Positions 10,372 through 22,457 are shown, counted from the first letter of the stretch. The stretch: DNA of 64,000 nt from Epiperipatus broadwayi (GCA_028023455.1 JAQFVV010012419.1:804001-868000), one strand, 5' to 3'. The notes: generated by a model not told the origin, from the letters alone. Numbers and translations are program-made.

Positions 10372-12242
10372 TGTAACGGTTATGGTTTTTTTGTTGTTGG
10401 AAATGGTTTATTTGTTGGTTGATTTTATTACGGATTTTATTAGTTCTATTATTTTATTTATTTTTATCTTACAACATTTTATTCTTTCTTTCATTTATCT
10501 ATTTATTAATCAATTATCTATCACCAAAATATCCTGGCTTGATCTCCAACTGTAATGGATATTGTTTATTTAGTTTAGTTTTAGTACGAATTTATCAATC
10601 ACTTTAATTAATAGCCAATGCCGTTACAATGCAAGAAGAGAGCAAATACAGATAAAAATTGACTTCATATCTGTATCCTTGACCGAACTCCGAGGCAATA
10701 CGTACATATTATCTTGGCATTATATTTCCCGGTCAATAACACTTGGCTGCTGATCAAAGCAAAACTATTTCCAAGAAATTTACAAATGTCCAGCGCTTGC
10801 TATTTATTTTTATATAATTGGGAGATTCTCACAAACAAGCAGCACACGAATACCTTTAAAATCAGCCTTATCCTTTAATCAATAAATTACAGTTTCCCCC
10901 CTGTCGTAGCTTGGTGATAGTAGAATAACGCAAGTTTAAACACTTTTAAATAATGAATAATGTTTAATGGCAATCACACGGATAAATACATAAGAATAAT
11001 AAACATATATATATATAAAAACACATAACAATAAAAAAATACACACTTATATAAATTACGTAGCAATGATAAAATAGAGTAAAACGCATTGAATATTAAA
11101 GTTATCTTGAAGTCCTATTGGGCAGAGTTCTAGATCTATCAAGATTGTTCCTTCTTTATTTATTTACGAATATTAAAATAAAATGCATGCATGCTTTAAT
11201 TACCTAGGTTTTCTTTGTAGTTGATTCCATGGGCATTTCTTTCGAGTGCTCATTACCATCCAGTGGGAGATCATCCCTTTTTTTGTAGAGATGGTATGTC
11301 CTTCACTGTCGGCTGGATTGGTTTTCTCTCGCAATTTGATTTGGTTATTTCTCGTTCCAGTTCTTACTTCTTCTTGACTCTTTAAGTAGATTTTAAGTCA
11401 TTCAGTTACAGATGCGGCAATCTCTCTAGCAGGTCAGGCATAGATCTTATACATTGTGAGTCAGTGGTGAGACGGGTTGAGTACGAACCCATGTCCCCTT
11501 AATGCCACTAGCCGTGCACTTCTTTCATTACTTCTTTTTCTAGCTGCTCCTTCAAAATCTCTGCTCGTAATCCTCTAGATAAGTATAATTCTGGTCTTAC
11601 TGTCCTTTCTTTTGTTCATTGTTTTCTGTAAATTTTTAATTAATTCTTAGATTTCCAATGAATTCTTATCAACATATTTCTTTAATTAGTGGCTGGAATG
11701 TAGGTTTTAATTAATCGAGCTATAATTATAAGCTTTTCCTTCAAATACATTCTTCTTTGTCCGAGGAATTCAATTAGTCCAACAGACTTTCACACCTCTA
11801 ATTTATACGGCCATATTGTTTTTATATTACATATTTCATTTTAATTTTTACTTAAAAGTTTATAATTCATTTTTTCAAGTTTATGTTTACAATTTATTTT
11901 AATTTGTTACAATATAGTTTATGCGTGAGAAAAGACGCATTTCTTTATGCATCCCCTTCCCCTCTCCCACAACAAACAGAAATAACTTTCAAGCATTTGA
12001 CTAACTCGTTTTTTATAAAAGAGAAAGAGACGCATTTCTTTATGCACCCCCCTCCCCTTCTCTTACTGTTAAAAAAAAATCAAAGTAATTTAGACATTTC
12101 TGAATCTCAACTTTTTTCTTTTCCTTCTTTTTTTTAATTTCTAGTAGCTAACCCATTTACCTTTATTACTTTCTAGTAGCTAACTTATCTAAATTTATTA
12201 ATAAATATATATGTGTGACGACGACTTTACGCGGTCGTCACA
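10372..12242 (-). repeat. 5' LTR of element L1
   Basis: Direct-repeat partner of 5946-7838, same TG...CA ends and the same terminal 8-bp inverted repeat (12215-12222 with 12234-12241). The T-rich zone, the CTCCC modules and the tRNA-like block are all shared, so the two LTRs are full-length homologues. Confidence 0.87.
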
Positions 12243-12429
12243 GTATATATTTGAGATGCGTGCCTAAAAGTTATAAAATGTTAACTTTTAAATAACATTT
12301 TTTAATTATTATTCTTTTTTATTAAAGAACATAGGTGTGGCTCAAATATATATAAGAGCAAACATATATTAATTTTATAAACATTTTTATTATGTGTCAT
12401 TTATAAAACTTTTCTTTTTAATTTTTTTT

Positions 12430-12768
12430 TTCTATTAAACTGTATATTTTTATAAAATCCAAGATGGAAGATGCAACTGTTAATTGTCCAAAAATATTTA
12501 AAGGGATGGAAATATAATATTGTTTTAATCTTGGGAAGGAATTTTTAATTAAGTTTTATTTAAAATAAAATGGGGATTAAGATTAATAGATTTTACTTTT
12601 GTTATAAACATTTTATCAAATCTATTTCCATTCTGGAAATAGATTTGAATATATTTTTGAAATGTTATCTAACAGTTGCATCTTCAAAAATAATGGACAA
12701 AAAAATGTAAGATTCTTTAGATTAGAGATTAATCTAAATATAAGAAATTGAAAGCATTCCAAAAATAC
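12430..12768. repeat. MITE-like repeat M1, copy A
   Basis: Matches 36821-37158 over its length (shared TATTAAACT at the left, GGAAGATGC, ACTTTTGTTA, and ATTCCAAAAATAC at the right). The segment GAAGATGCAACTGTTA near 12467 recurs inverted as TAACAGTTGCATCTTC near 12669, so the repeat has internal inverted arms about 200 bp apart. No ORF. Confidence 0.7.
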
Positions 12769-12770
12769 AT

Positions 12771-13234
12771 GAGCAGTTTATAAAATGGGCTGATTTTAAA
12801 TACAAACAGATTACCTACTATTAAGAGAACTGTGCTGTTATAACCCACACTGGTTTGAAATTAAAGAATAATGATTGAGTAAAAGCCTATCACCTTTCCG
12901 ATCCTTGGGGGGGGGGGGTCATCTGCCGCTACCGTACCATCAGGCTCCCATAGAAAGAAGTAAAAGCCGGACCTGAGAACTTTGGAATGCTAATCAGAAG
13001 CTTGCTGTCACATAAGAACTGCCATGCATGAGCTGAACTTTTTAATATAAACTCTTAAAATAGTGCCAGGTAAATTTTCAAGCCGCCATATAAAAATAAA
13101 TCTAGCCTAACTAATCCCATCAAGATTTCTTTCATAACTGATTTAACTTTATGTAAAATGTAATTTGCTCTTAAATAATTTCTATAAATCTAATTTTCTC
13201 TCATATGCTCTAACTTTCTTTCACTTTGGTGCAG
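12771..13234. other. spacer with a 12-base G run
   Basis: No gene. It contains a run of 12 G at 12907-12918, striking in such AT-rich DNA, followed by a GC-richer 60-bp stretch. The RTE copy starts near 13235. Confidence 0.5.
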
Positions 13235-14712
13235 TCATTGAAGTGAAACATGCAATTAAATGTATGAAGAAAGGAAAGGCTCCAGGTAATGATGGAATTA
13301 TAATTGATATATTAAAAGAAGCAGGTGAAAAAATAGAAATTTTTTTAGCAAAGTTATATACCAAATGTCTAAGTGATAAAAATGTACCAGATGATTGGAA
13401 GAATGCAGTAATAATATTAATATTTAAAAAAGGTGATAAAGAAGATATTAGAAATTACAGACGTATCAGCCTTTTATCAGTTTTATACAAAATTTTTATC
13501 AAGATAATTACAACTCGTCTACAAAGATCATTGGATTTCCACCAACCAAGGGAACAAGTTGGATTTAAAGGTGGTTTTAGTACAGTAGATCATATCCAGA
13601 TATTGAGAGAAGTTATAGAAAGGACAAATGAATATGGGTTGCCATTATGTTTTGGATTTGTAGATTATGAAAAGGCATTTGATTCTATAAACATTTCTTC
13701 AGTTATTAAAGCATTGGATCATCAAGGTATAGATCCAGGATATTGTCATATTTTAAAGAATATTTATAAAATGCAACAGCAACAATTAGATTACATAATG
13801 ATACTGGGAAAGTCAACATTGAGAAAGGTGTAAGACAAAGTGACTCCATATCTCCAAAACTTTTTACAGCAGTGTTGCAAGAAGTATTTTGTGGATTAAA
13901 ATGGAAAACTAAAGGAGTGAAAGTAAATGGAGATTATTTAAGTCATTTAGATTTTGCAGATGACATAGTTGTTTTTGCAAATAATGGTTCAGAGCTGCAG
14001 GAAATGTTGCAGGAGTTATCAGATGAAAGTAGGAAAGTAGGACTAAAGATAAATGTTAAAAAGACTAAAGTAATGTTTAATCGATTTGCTCAAAATATGA
14101 AAATAAAGATTGATTATGATGAATTAGAAGAAGTTAACAGTTACAAATACCTTGGTCAGATTATTAATATAATGGAGGAAATTAATCATAGAATTAAAAT
14201 TGGTTGGAATGCTTTTGGTAGAAATAACTTGATACTAAAAGGAAATATGCCATGTTTGAAAAGGAAGGTTTTTAACAAATGTGTTTTACCAGTTCTTACT
14301 TATGAATCTGAACCTTCGACACTTAATAGAAGAGCAATACAGAGACTCCAGACCACTCAAAGAAGTATGGAGAGATGCATGTTGGGAGTAACAAGAAGAG
14401 ATCGAAAACGCAATGTATGGGTAAGAGAACAAACAGGTGTTACTGACCTCACTGAAAAAATTAAAAGATTGGAGTTGGGTTGTACATATTGCTAGAAGAG
14501 ATGATAATAGATGGACAATTGAAATCTTAAACTGGATTCCAAGAGATTGTAAAGGATCCAGAAAGAGACCACATGTGAGATGGATGGATGAAATAAGAAA
14601 GTGTGCAGGGGTGATGTGGAGAAGAACAGCTAAAGATCGGAGAAGATGGATTAAACTTGAAGAGACCTTCATCCTGCAGTGGATGGATGACTGATGATGA
14701 TGATGACTATTT
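13235..14712 (+). pseudogene. 5'-truncated RTE/BovB-type LINE (RT to 3' end)
   Basis: The coding match starts mid-protein with HAIKCMKKGKAPGNDGI and continues through NYRRISLLSVLYKIF, LDFHQPREQVGF and FVDYEKAFDS. After a frameshift near 13833 come the catalytic FADD (LDFADDIVVF, about 13949-13978) and GLKINVKKTKVMF. After a second frameshift near 14450-14490 comes the RTE C-terminus (HIARRDDNRWT, RKRPHVRWMDEI, DRRRWIKLEE). It ends in a stop at about 14692 followed by a (TGA/TGATGA)n tail. RTE/BovB elements end in such short 3' repeats, so the 3' terminus is probably intact, while 5' truncation is the usual product of incomplete target-primed reverse transcription. Dead because of the frameshifts. 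Confidence 0.9.
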
Positions 14713-14891
14713 GATTTTATATGTATGCTTTTATTATCATTAATATGACCAATCTCAAGCAACCTGGCGAGCTTAAGTTCTGAAATCTTTTCTTTCTTTT
14801 TAAGTAAACCTCCATGAATTAAAGTTATTAACGTCTCCTTAAAACATAATGCATTATTAATTAATACGTTCGCCAGATTGTTTTTATGAAT

Positions 14892-15441
14892 CAACATTTG
14901 GTAAACATGAACTTGCCAGATCACAACAAAATTCAAATTTTTTTTTTTGTAGTTCAAATTTTTTTCACCAGAGTGTTTATTGTCAAATTATTTAAAAATT
15001 TGTGAAATATCAAGTACATGGTACATAAAATTATATTATAAAAAAATAATTAAATATCTGCTAAAAAATAATTTATCAAAATAATGACATATTTATCCTA
15101 TCAACATTCACAATTACTGACCATTGAAGTTTTCGCTTATACAAGCGATAATATTAGGAAAGATGGACATCAGTCCGAACACTACAATGGACAATAATTA
15201 TGAATGTTGGAAGGATAAATATGTTATTATTTTAATAAATTACTTTTTATCAGATATATTTTATAATATAATTATTTGTTATTAATTATTTTTTTATAAC
15301 ATAATTTTATGCCGCGGTGCATTTGATATTTGACAACAAATTTTTAAATAATTTGACAAAAACACTCTGGTGAAAAAAATTTGAATTACAAAATTTTATC
15401 GTGACCTGGCAAGTTCATGTTTACCCAACATTTATGTTGGG
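14892..15441. mobile_element. fold-back (long-TIR) element F1
   Basis: The left arm (about 14892-15126, starting CAACATTTGGTAAACATGAA) returns as reverse complement in the right arm (about 15190-15441), with mismatches and small indels scattered through about 240 bp. The spacer is about 60 bp (around 15127-15190). No ORF. This is the structure of a fold-back MITE. I could not define a target-site duplication. Confidence 0.8.
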
Positions 15442-16935
15442 TTTATTATAAAATTGTCATTTGTCCAACTCCGAATAGAATAAAGTAATTCTACATGGAG
15501 TAAATCCACCGCTCAAGCTAATTAACGCTTTGAAATCTTTTAAAATTTTATTTATTTAAATTCTGAAAGTGACCTATTAGATGATTTTGATACAAATGCT
15601 AGTGTTTCTTTTAGTTTTCATACTCTTAAAACATCAAATATTTAAATATTCTAGTTATTATCAAAATCCATGAAGGTGGGACCGAATTATTTTAAATAGC
15701 AGAAAAAAGAGGGGGTCAAATCTTAACATATATTTTATTAAATGAAATTCTTCCCCTATACATATATTATAGCGGCATAGCATATTATTTGTCTAAATTA
15801 TAGCATTAAAACAAAGGGGTCCCTTATTTTTAAAGCAGTAAAACTTATTCAATGTCGTTAGTGACATTTATCAGTACTGCGTTACTGACATTTGGCTCGT
15901 CTTTGTGAATATATATATTACATGCTTCCAATCTGGGGGTTGTGACAGGATCGAACCTATAGACTTCTTCTCATGTCCTGTCCTGTGGATAATTGCGCTT
16001 CCGAGGACTTATTTCATATAAAAAGGCCTCTGGCGGTGATTCCAGTACGCCTGGCAGATGCTATGCCTATCGACTTCCTTCATATAAAAGGCTTCTGCAC
16101 GACAGTGATATCCATGACATGCCTAATCCACTTTTCTCTAAGCACTGCCCTCCAATGGGAGTCTTAGACTTCATTTTCATCCAGAAGCACGATCGTTGTC
16201 TCTTATTTCTTCACCATTGTCAGTACCCTCACTTTTTCATATTATTCTTTCTTTTGCTTATGACCTAATTTTAGTGCTATAATAATATTAAAGTTGTGCT
16301 CTGCTCAAAATATATATATGCCAAATATTACTAGTTTTGTTAATTAAAATGTTATTTCAGTCTTATTATACAATCCCACCATCGTAATTTGTTGTTTCTG
16401 TATTTAAGAGTATCTGCCGTGGGGAAAATCAAGCGTTTTCTCTTTTAAATGTTTTTCAATAACTATTTGGTCATAAAATCAAATATATATTTTTTTCAAA
16501 TGTATTTTATTTATTTTCACGATCTCAATGGCATGAAAATAGTACCCCCGAAATTATGTTAGTCACCACCTTTCAGAACCGTATATAAAAGCATTAATAG
16601 CAATCTTATGTAAATTCTTTCTTATAATTGATTGGCATTTAAATATTGGACCCACCAAAGATGTGTTTATTTATAGTATATGTCATTTAATTAATAAAAG
16701 AGCATATGAGAACAGTTTGCGTGAATGACAATATGTAATTATCTGCCGCTTAGTAGACCACTCATTTACTCACATCTTAATGCAAATAATTTGTCATTAT
16801 ATTAAATTATTTTTATTGTCTAAACTTATTTGAGTCGTTCGAATTTCTGTCTCTCCACTTCCACACGTACAACCATCCATATACCTATTTAATTAAATTA
16901 TAATATAGTTACTATTAAGTCTCATTGTCTTCTCT
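15442..16935. other. intergenic/intronic AT-rich DNA with a tRNA-like piece
   Basis: On the minus strand 15945-16010 contains GGTTCGATCCTGT (B-box-like), preceded by a weak A-box-like GGAAGCGCAATT. It could be a decayed tRNA-derived SINE head. At 16008-16095 the 14-base motif TTCATATAAAAAGG/TTCATATAAAAGGC occurs twice 71 bp apart in a GC-richer patch. Nothing else is recognisable. Confidence 0.4.
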
Positions 16936-17140
16936 GCTCTGCTAGTGGGCCGGATTTAAAATGAATTCTCGTGTGCCATCATTACATGTTATTCATTAGA
17001 TGTTTGATCTGTGGCTTGGGGAATGGGTTCGAATTCAGGTTGGTCACTGACCTAAATCTCAGGCTTGACTGGGTTTGAAGTACATTTTTTGAGTTCCAGC
17101 TCATGTTAGATGGATCAACATGTTTTGACCGGTACAATAT
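16936..17140 (+). repeat. SINE-like repeat S1, copy A
   Basis: It has a B-box-like GGGTTCGAATTCAGG near 17023-17037. Its 3' half shares a pattern with 39440-39590: TGACTGG, TTGAAGTAC/TTGAGGTAC, then GACCGGTACA. Divergent copies of one short interspersed family is the best reading. I do not recognise the family. Confidence 0.55.
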
Positions 17141-17164
17141 AACACAAGAACTCTTCACCTAGAA

Positions 17165-17730
17165 TTTAATATTCGGGAATTGTAATTTTTCCATGAATGT
17201 CAACTTTATTGCTGTTTATATCTGAACCATGACATCTGTTTTATGTAGATCAAATTTGTTTTTATGGTCTTTTATAATTCCCATCCAGCCTTTATGAAAG
17301 ATTAATGACAAACCAATAATACTATCAACTTCCATAATACTATCAACTTCCATAGTGACCCGTTTACCACAAATTTGCAAATCTAAAAGAATGTGATCCA
17401 TTTTAGCAGCGCTATTAGTTACAGTCTTGATAAACGATTTCCGGTATTCCTCCTCTCTCTGAGATTTATAATCTGACTTTTTCATAATTGATTCACCCTC
17501 TTTAAAATAGAAAATCACAGCTAAGTGCCCTCTAGTATTATAAATTCTGCATAATTTGTCTTTATGCATACCAATATTTTTTGCATGTCCTGATTTCCCA
17601 CAAGAAGTACATTTTTGTTGTTTAATTCGCCTACTGAAAATTGGGATGTTCTTTTTTGTTTTTTCTTTGATAAATGAAATCTTTTTGAAAAATCGAGACC
17701 TGGTATTGAAACGATAAATTTCCAAGCCCC
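17165..17730 (-). pseudogene. Gypsy gag zinc-knuckle and protease relic
   Basis: The minus strand encodes a lysine-rich stretch, then a CCHC-like knuckle CTSCGKSGHAKN that lacks its last cysteine. A second degenerate knuckle follows (CRIYNTRGHLA, with the second cysteine lost). Next comes an aspartic-protease-like region LLDLQICGKRVTMEVDS and a Gypsy-type end. In the family the catalytic motif is D[TS]G; here the residue after DS is I, and an 18-bp tandem duplication repeats EVDSIM exactly at that point. Both changes would inactivate it. It sits between gag (20520-21135) and RT (4872-5945) relics of the same strand. Confidence 0.75.
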
Positions 17731-20519
17731 TATCGTTTCACCATCAAACTTAATGACACACTCATCCGTGCTAAGTTCGAACCTATTTAAATGTTAATAA
17801 ATTTAAAATTCGCTCATGTCTGTCTAAACAGTATTATATATTTACATGCGAACCAACGCTATAATTAGATAGGATTAGAAAAATTATAACGTACTAAATT
17901 TACTTAATATTTCTAAAAATGTTCGTTATATTATTTAAGTTAAGAGTAAATTATTAATTTTGTTGTTTAATATTGTAATTTCGTATGTGGATATATAATC
18001 TGTGCTATATAGAAAAAAGACATGATTTTAAATTATGTAAAAGCCGTTATCTAAAAATAATATTAAATGTTTCTTTAAAAAAATTGTTAAAAGATTTCTT
18101 GTTTTAAATATATTTCAGGGAAAAGTTTCTCGAAAATATATTTAAAAGCTATATCAAAATGTTTTAAATTATTTTAAATAAATATGTTAAAAAGGTTTTC
18201 GTTTTAAAAAAATGTTAAAAGGTTGTTTTTAATGTAAGATAAAAATAAAAGCTGGTCAAGTAATTAAAAAAATTTCTGGTTGTAAACAAGTGTCATTAAC
18301 GACCACACCTGGAATCCGTAAAAAGTAAAACTAGTTCAAAATTTACTAATTAAAATCTCCTTAGATAAGATTAAGTTATTTTAAAATCTAAATTGGACAA
18401 TTGTTTGCAACGAAAAATCTTAATTATAATAATAGCTTATGGAATGTTTTCTAACATAAGTTATCTAAGATTGTAAAAATCTGGATTATAAATTGAAAAA
18501 TATTTAATTAAATTCCTGAGTTTAGTGAGTCTTGAGGCGATAGATTCCGATAAGGAAAATATATAAATACTCTGTATTTTTAACAAGAAAAGGACAGCCA
18601 TATTTTAGAGAGAATTGTAGCCATCCTTCACGATTGTTAATGTTTAATATGTCCGGCTAAAAGCGGGCATTTTGTTGCTGTTACTCCGTGGGGAGAACGG
18701 GGGTTTCTCTCATCGAAATGCCTGAACCGCCATCATGCCGATAGAAGAGACAAGCTTCACAGAATGGGAAAGATGATGCTACCAGCCGCCCAGTCAAACT
18801 CACCAAGCATACAGCAAGAACTTGCAGTCCAGATAAATAATACCAGTACCGTTTTATTTTTCAAACCGCAGAGCTCTGTGTAAATATATCTATATAAGTT
18901 AGCTAACTCTCTTTTTAAAATAATGATAAAGCTAAATGTAATCAAAACTTAAAATCCATTTAATATTTTAAATATGTCAATTGCTATCAAAATTTTATGT
19001 TGTTAAAGTTTAAATAATCTGACTTATTTATATTTTCCATTCACTTCAAAGTAAATTATTTCGTTTACAGTTAAATCATTGCGGTTGTGTCAATATTTCT
19101 TTGCTTATTTTAATTAAATGCTTTTATATTCCATATGCCAATATTTCGAAACAGTGGGCACTTAATTTCATGTATTTTTTTAAGAAGATATTTGAAAATC
19201 TTCATGTAATTTGTTTATAGCGTCAACTTTCTGCGCTGTTTCGAAATCCTATTTTTTTTTATTATTTAAATGATTTAATATGTGAAATGTGGCTCTGTTA
19301 ATCAACCATTAAAAAACTTAACCTTATAGTTTTATTTAGAATTAAATTTAGCCTTGATCGTATTTATAAGTATATTTGTCATTTAAGTTCTTAAGTCCAT
19401 AGAAATATGCTTTCCCTCCTTAAATATTTATTATCTATAAGTAACTTAATAGATCGAGCATGTCAAAGTACAGATGTATTAATTAATATTCCCTTTAGTA
19501 GCGTAGACATTTATTATCAGGTTACACAAGAGATGGTCCCAATTTGATAGAGCTAATATGCTATTGTCCCACATTTCATAGTATGAAATATACTATTCTT
19601 TGCTTGGCGGATGTGATATATTATTTTATAAAATTATTCTCGTTTTGCTGCTATACGTAATATACGTATATCAAGATGGAGCCACGGCATTGCCAGCACA
19701 TCTCTTATAGGGTAGAGCAGTAGCGAAGCCTGAGCCAAGGCCAGGTTAGCACGTAAGTCCCCCGCCATTCCTGAACACAATGTTCCTTTTCACACAGCAT
19801 TGCGATCGGTTACAGGGTACCGGCGTTTGTCACAAGAACCCTGAAGTTATTTCATCCATCCGCAGAGCGACTTCTATTATTGTTTACCTGTGCCATAGCG
19901 CATTGGTAAAATCTTATGCAGCCGACTCTCCCACCTTAACATAACGCTTTCAGCATTCTGAAATTTTCTCTCAAAAGCCATGTTCGATCGATCGTTACTT
20001 GAGCTGGTTTATGCGCTCGTTATTAAGTCATATTGTATATTTTAGTAAATGAATTCATGATCAAAGTTCAATATAATTATTTATATAACAGCCACAAATT
20101 TAATAGGATTTGGCTTAACTAGATTTATAGACATAATGTAGTGATTGATTATGTATTAATTGAAAAGCAATTTATAAGATTGGCACATGTTAAACCCATC
20201 TATGAAAATTTAATGATTACTTATGTAAAGCTATTTTCAATTACCCAATGTTTGCGTACATTCTACGCTGAAATGCTGCCCATTATTGTCATTCCAATTG
20301 TAAATAAGTGATAGATATAAGAATTGTAAATAAAATGTATAATTAGTTTAATGTATTTCGTTCTCTGTCTCGTTATTGATCTAATTCAATCCAATTCTAA
20401 TTATTATTTATAGTCTATATATGTGAAAACTATGCATTAAGTTAAATTAAATTAGTGATATATTTTAGTCAATTAAGAACCTTTCTTTTAATTATCAGAG
20501 TCTTGGAATCCTGGTTTAC
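17731..20519. other. unclassified insertion-like stretch between two gag pieces
   Basis: About 2.8 kb without coding signal separates the gag and zinc-knuckle relics. Two GC-richer patches (18600-18840 and 19660-19990) have the look of LTR leader sequence. The latter includes CGATCGATCG-like palindromic DNA near 19985. I cannot identify ends or a target-site duplication. Confidence 0.4.
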
Positions 20520-21135
20520 GAGTTGAAGTGTGGTCGGACTTAGGATGTCACAGTCCTAGTCTGGTCAGCTTCGGTCTTTTTTGCTTGGATTCTGAATTCT
20601 GTTACGCGAATGAACAAACTTGACTGTTACAGTATATTCTGAAGCTATATTTAGCATGGCTTCTTGTGCGATGCATTTATCCATGGCACTTTTATACATT
20701 AAAACTGGATCACCCAATAAAACCTTTCTAAACTTATTGTCGGCCACCCCATACAAAAATTGTTCCAGTAGAGAATCATTTATTTCTGGACCAAAATTGC
20801 AGTCTTTAGCTAACTTTCTTAATGCTAAATCAAAGTCCACATATTTTTCTTATGGCAAGTGCATCCTATTTCTTAGCCTAAGCTGTGCTATTTATTTTGA
20901 AAGTTTTGAACAAAATATTTATTTAATATTTGTATAAACTCTTCTGGACGTTTTGGATCATTAGCCAATTGAATAATGTCTTGTCCTGCAAAATACCGAA
21001 GTGTGGAGATTTTATAACAGTAGTCTTCAATCGTGTTTATAAACATATAATATTCCACCTGCTCAATGTAACTTTTCCATGAGTCAATGTTATTTATGTC
21101 AAACTTGCGAATTGCTGAATTAAAAGCCACCATAA
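20520..21135 (-). pseudogene. Gypsy gag (matrix/capsid) relic
   Basis: Two overlapping frames on the minus strand carry a Ty3/Gypsy gag of retrotransposon type. The start is MVAFNSAIRKFDINNIDSWK with YIEQVEYYMFINTI, YFAGQDIIQLA and FIQILNKYF. After one frameshift near 20870 follow FDLALRKLAKDCNFG, LLEQFLYGVADNKFRK and AMDKCIAQEAMLNIA. The gag at 52853-53330 shows the same blocks (NSALRELAKDCGYG, LIDQSLWGMSDKR), so the two belong to related elements. No protein can be made through the frameshift. The upstream 21136-21260 may be the leader. Confidence 0.8.
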
Positions 21136-21612
21136 TTAATTAGTTTCTTCTATCGAGTTTATGAAGTGCATCACTTTGTTATGGTTTCCGAGTTGTCAAA
21201 CTGTGCAACTCTGCTATGTCTGAAGGTTAACCAGTCAGATAGCGAAAAATAAAACTAGTATACAATTGTGTCATTTTATATATAACTATTTATTATAACA
21301 AATTAAACAATAAAAAAAGGAGAGTATTAATATAACTACATATATACAAGAGCAAATTTTATGTTGCTTTATAGAGTTCAATTAATTTCTTCTTATTACA
21401 CTCGAGCTTCAGTATTTTATAGTTTCACTTCTGCTATTTACATTATAGTGACCTTGAAAACAGTTTATCCATTATACGGCTCCTTAACAGATGCTTAATC
21501 TGTCCGCCATTCTACTATCGTGCTTTGCACTAGACTGTGCTGGACTGCGCAAAAAAAAACTTCTAAGCTTTTATAAATCATTTACAATGTACAATTATAA
21601 ATACGTAAAATT

Positions 21613-22018
21613 TGTAGCAGCACTCTCTTTAATTTATTTATTAAAGTAAATAATAAACAACATGTATGTTAAAGGGAGGAAAAAAATACATCTTTAAGTT
21701 CATTGTCACCCAATGCACAAACACTTCAGTCCTTCTCCCACTCTAAAAATAAATGATTTATTCAAGAAACATAATCTTTAAACTTAATCGGTGATCATCG
21801 TATTCTAGAAACTTTAGGGATTTTCTCCTTATCTTCAACTGTAAAATGAGTTGGTCCTGGTTGTTGTTCACATACAACTTTTTTTTTTATATGTCTCTAG
21901 TTTGTAGCAGCGCTCTAATTAATTTCCTAGAGTAAATAATAAACAACACGTAAGTTAAAGGCAGGAAAAATAAATACCTCTTTAAGTTCATTGTCTCTTA
22001 TTGCACAAACACTCCAAG
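21613..22018. repeat. direct duplication of about 120 bp, 290 bp apart
   Basis: 21613-21733 and 21903-22018 share GTAGCAGC[AG]CTCT, AGTAAATAATAAACAACA, GTTAAAGG and CTTTAAGTTCATTGTC with a few substitutions. They may be remnants of an LTR duplication or a local tandem event. The block lies just upstream (minus sense) of the Gypsy gag relic, so a 5' LTR remnant is one possibility. 22019-22383 is AT-rich without features. Confidence 0.65.
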
Positions 22019-22383
22019 TCAGCTATTTGCATAAAAGTATTATTTTAAAAAAATCTTTTTTTTTACATCTTATTTTTTTATTTTTAAATTATATTTACAT
22101 ATTATTTTAAAAAATTGTTAAAACTACAAAAAAATCTGACTAAAATTATAATTTAATAAGAACAATTGAAAATAAAAAATACACCCTCTAATAAACTAAT
22201 TCTAAATTTAAATATTTAATTGTCTACTGTATAAAAATTAATTTAATGAAGTAAATCAATATTAATAAAATTTTATTTTATAAATGTAATGTTTCTGTCA
22301 GATATATACTTTTTTTATTTTAATTAATTAAATACGAGTTAAATTAATATCATATTAACAAAACTTTATTCTACAAATGTAAT

Positions 22384-22457
22384 ATTTCCATTGGCTCAGT
22401 TGCTAAGGAGTTTTCTTAGGAAGCGTAAGAATGTCAGTTTGAGTTCTAAATGGGGAT
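22384..22457 (+). tRNA. tRNA-like sequence or tRNA-derived SINE head (probably not functional)
   Basis: The 74-base segment has an acceptor-like pairing (ATTTCCAT with ATGGGGAT, including G-U pairs), a D-arm GCTC...GAGT and an A-box-like GGCTCAGTTGCTAAGG. It also has a good 5-6 bp anticodon stem (TCTTA/TAAGA) with a 7-base loop GGAAGCG, and a T run follows. Against a working tRNA: position 33 is G, not U, and the T-stem does not pair well. I favour a pseudogene or SINE head. Confidence 0.35.

Larger units (their letters stand above)
5946..12242 (-). mobile_element. non-autonomous Gypsy-like LTR retrotransposon with 1.9-kb LTRs (element L1)
   Basis: Seen: two near-identical direct repeats (5946-7838 and 10372-12242), each running TG...CA on the plus strand, flank a 2533-bp interior. 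GTAT lies on both sides (5942-5945 and 12243-12246), a 4-bp target-site duplication. A primer-binding site beside the right LTR and the gag orientation place the element on the minus strand, so the right repeat is the 5' LTR. The interior encodes only a gag-like coiled-coil protein. There is no protease, RT, RNase H or integrase and no room for them. Inference: a gag-only, trans-mobilised element. The LTRs together outweigh the interior, which is unusual. Confidence 0.88.

Noticed and set aside
7474-12137. Paired ORFs at 7474-7668 and 11883-12137
   Set aside because: LTR sequence in antisense orientation to the element, rich in T/C runs. No protein family.
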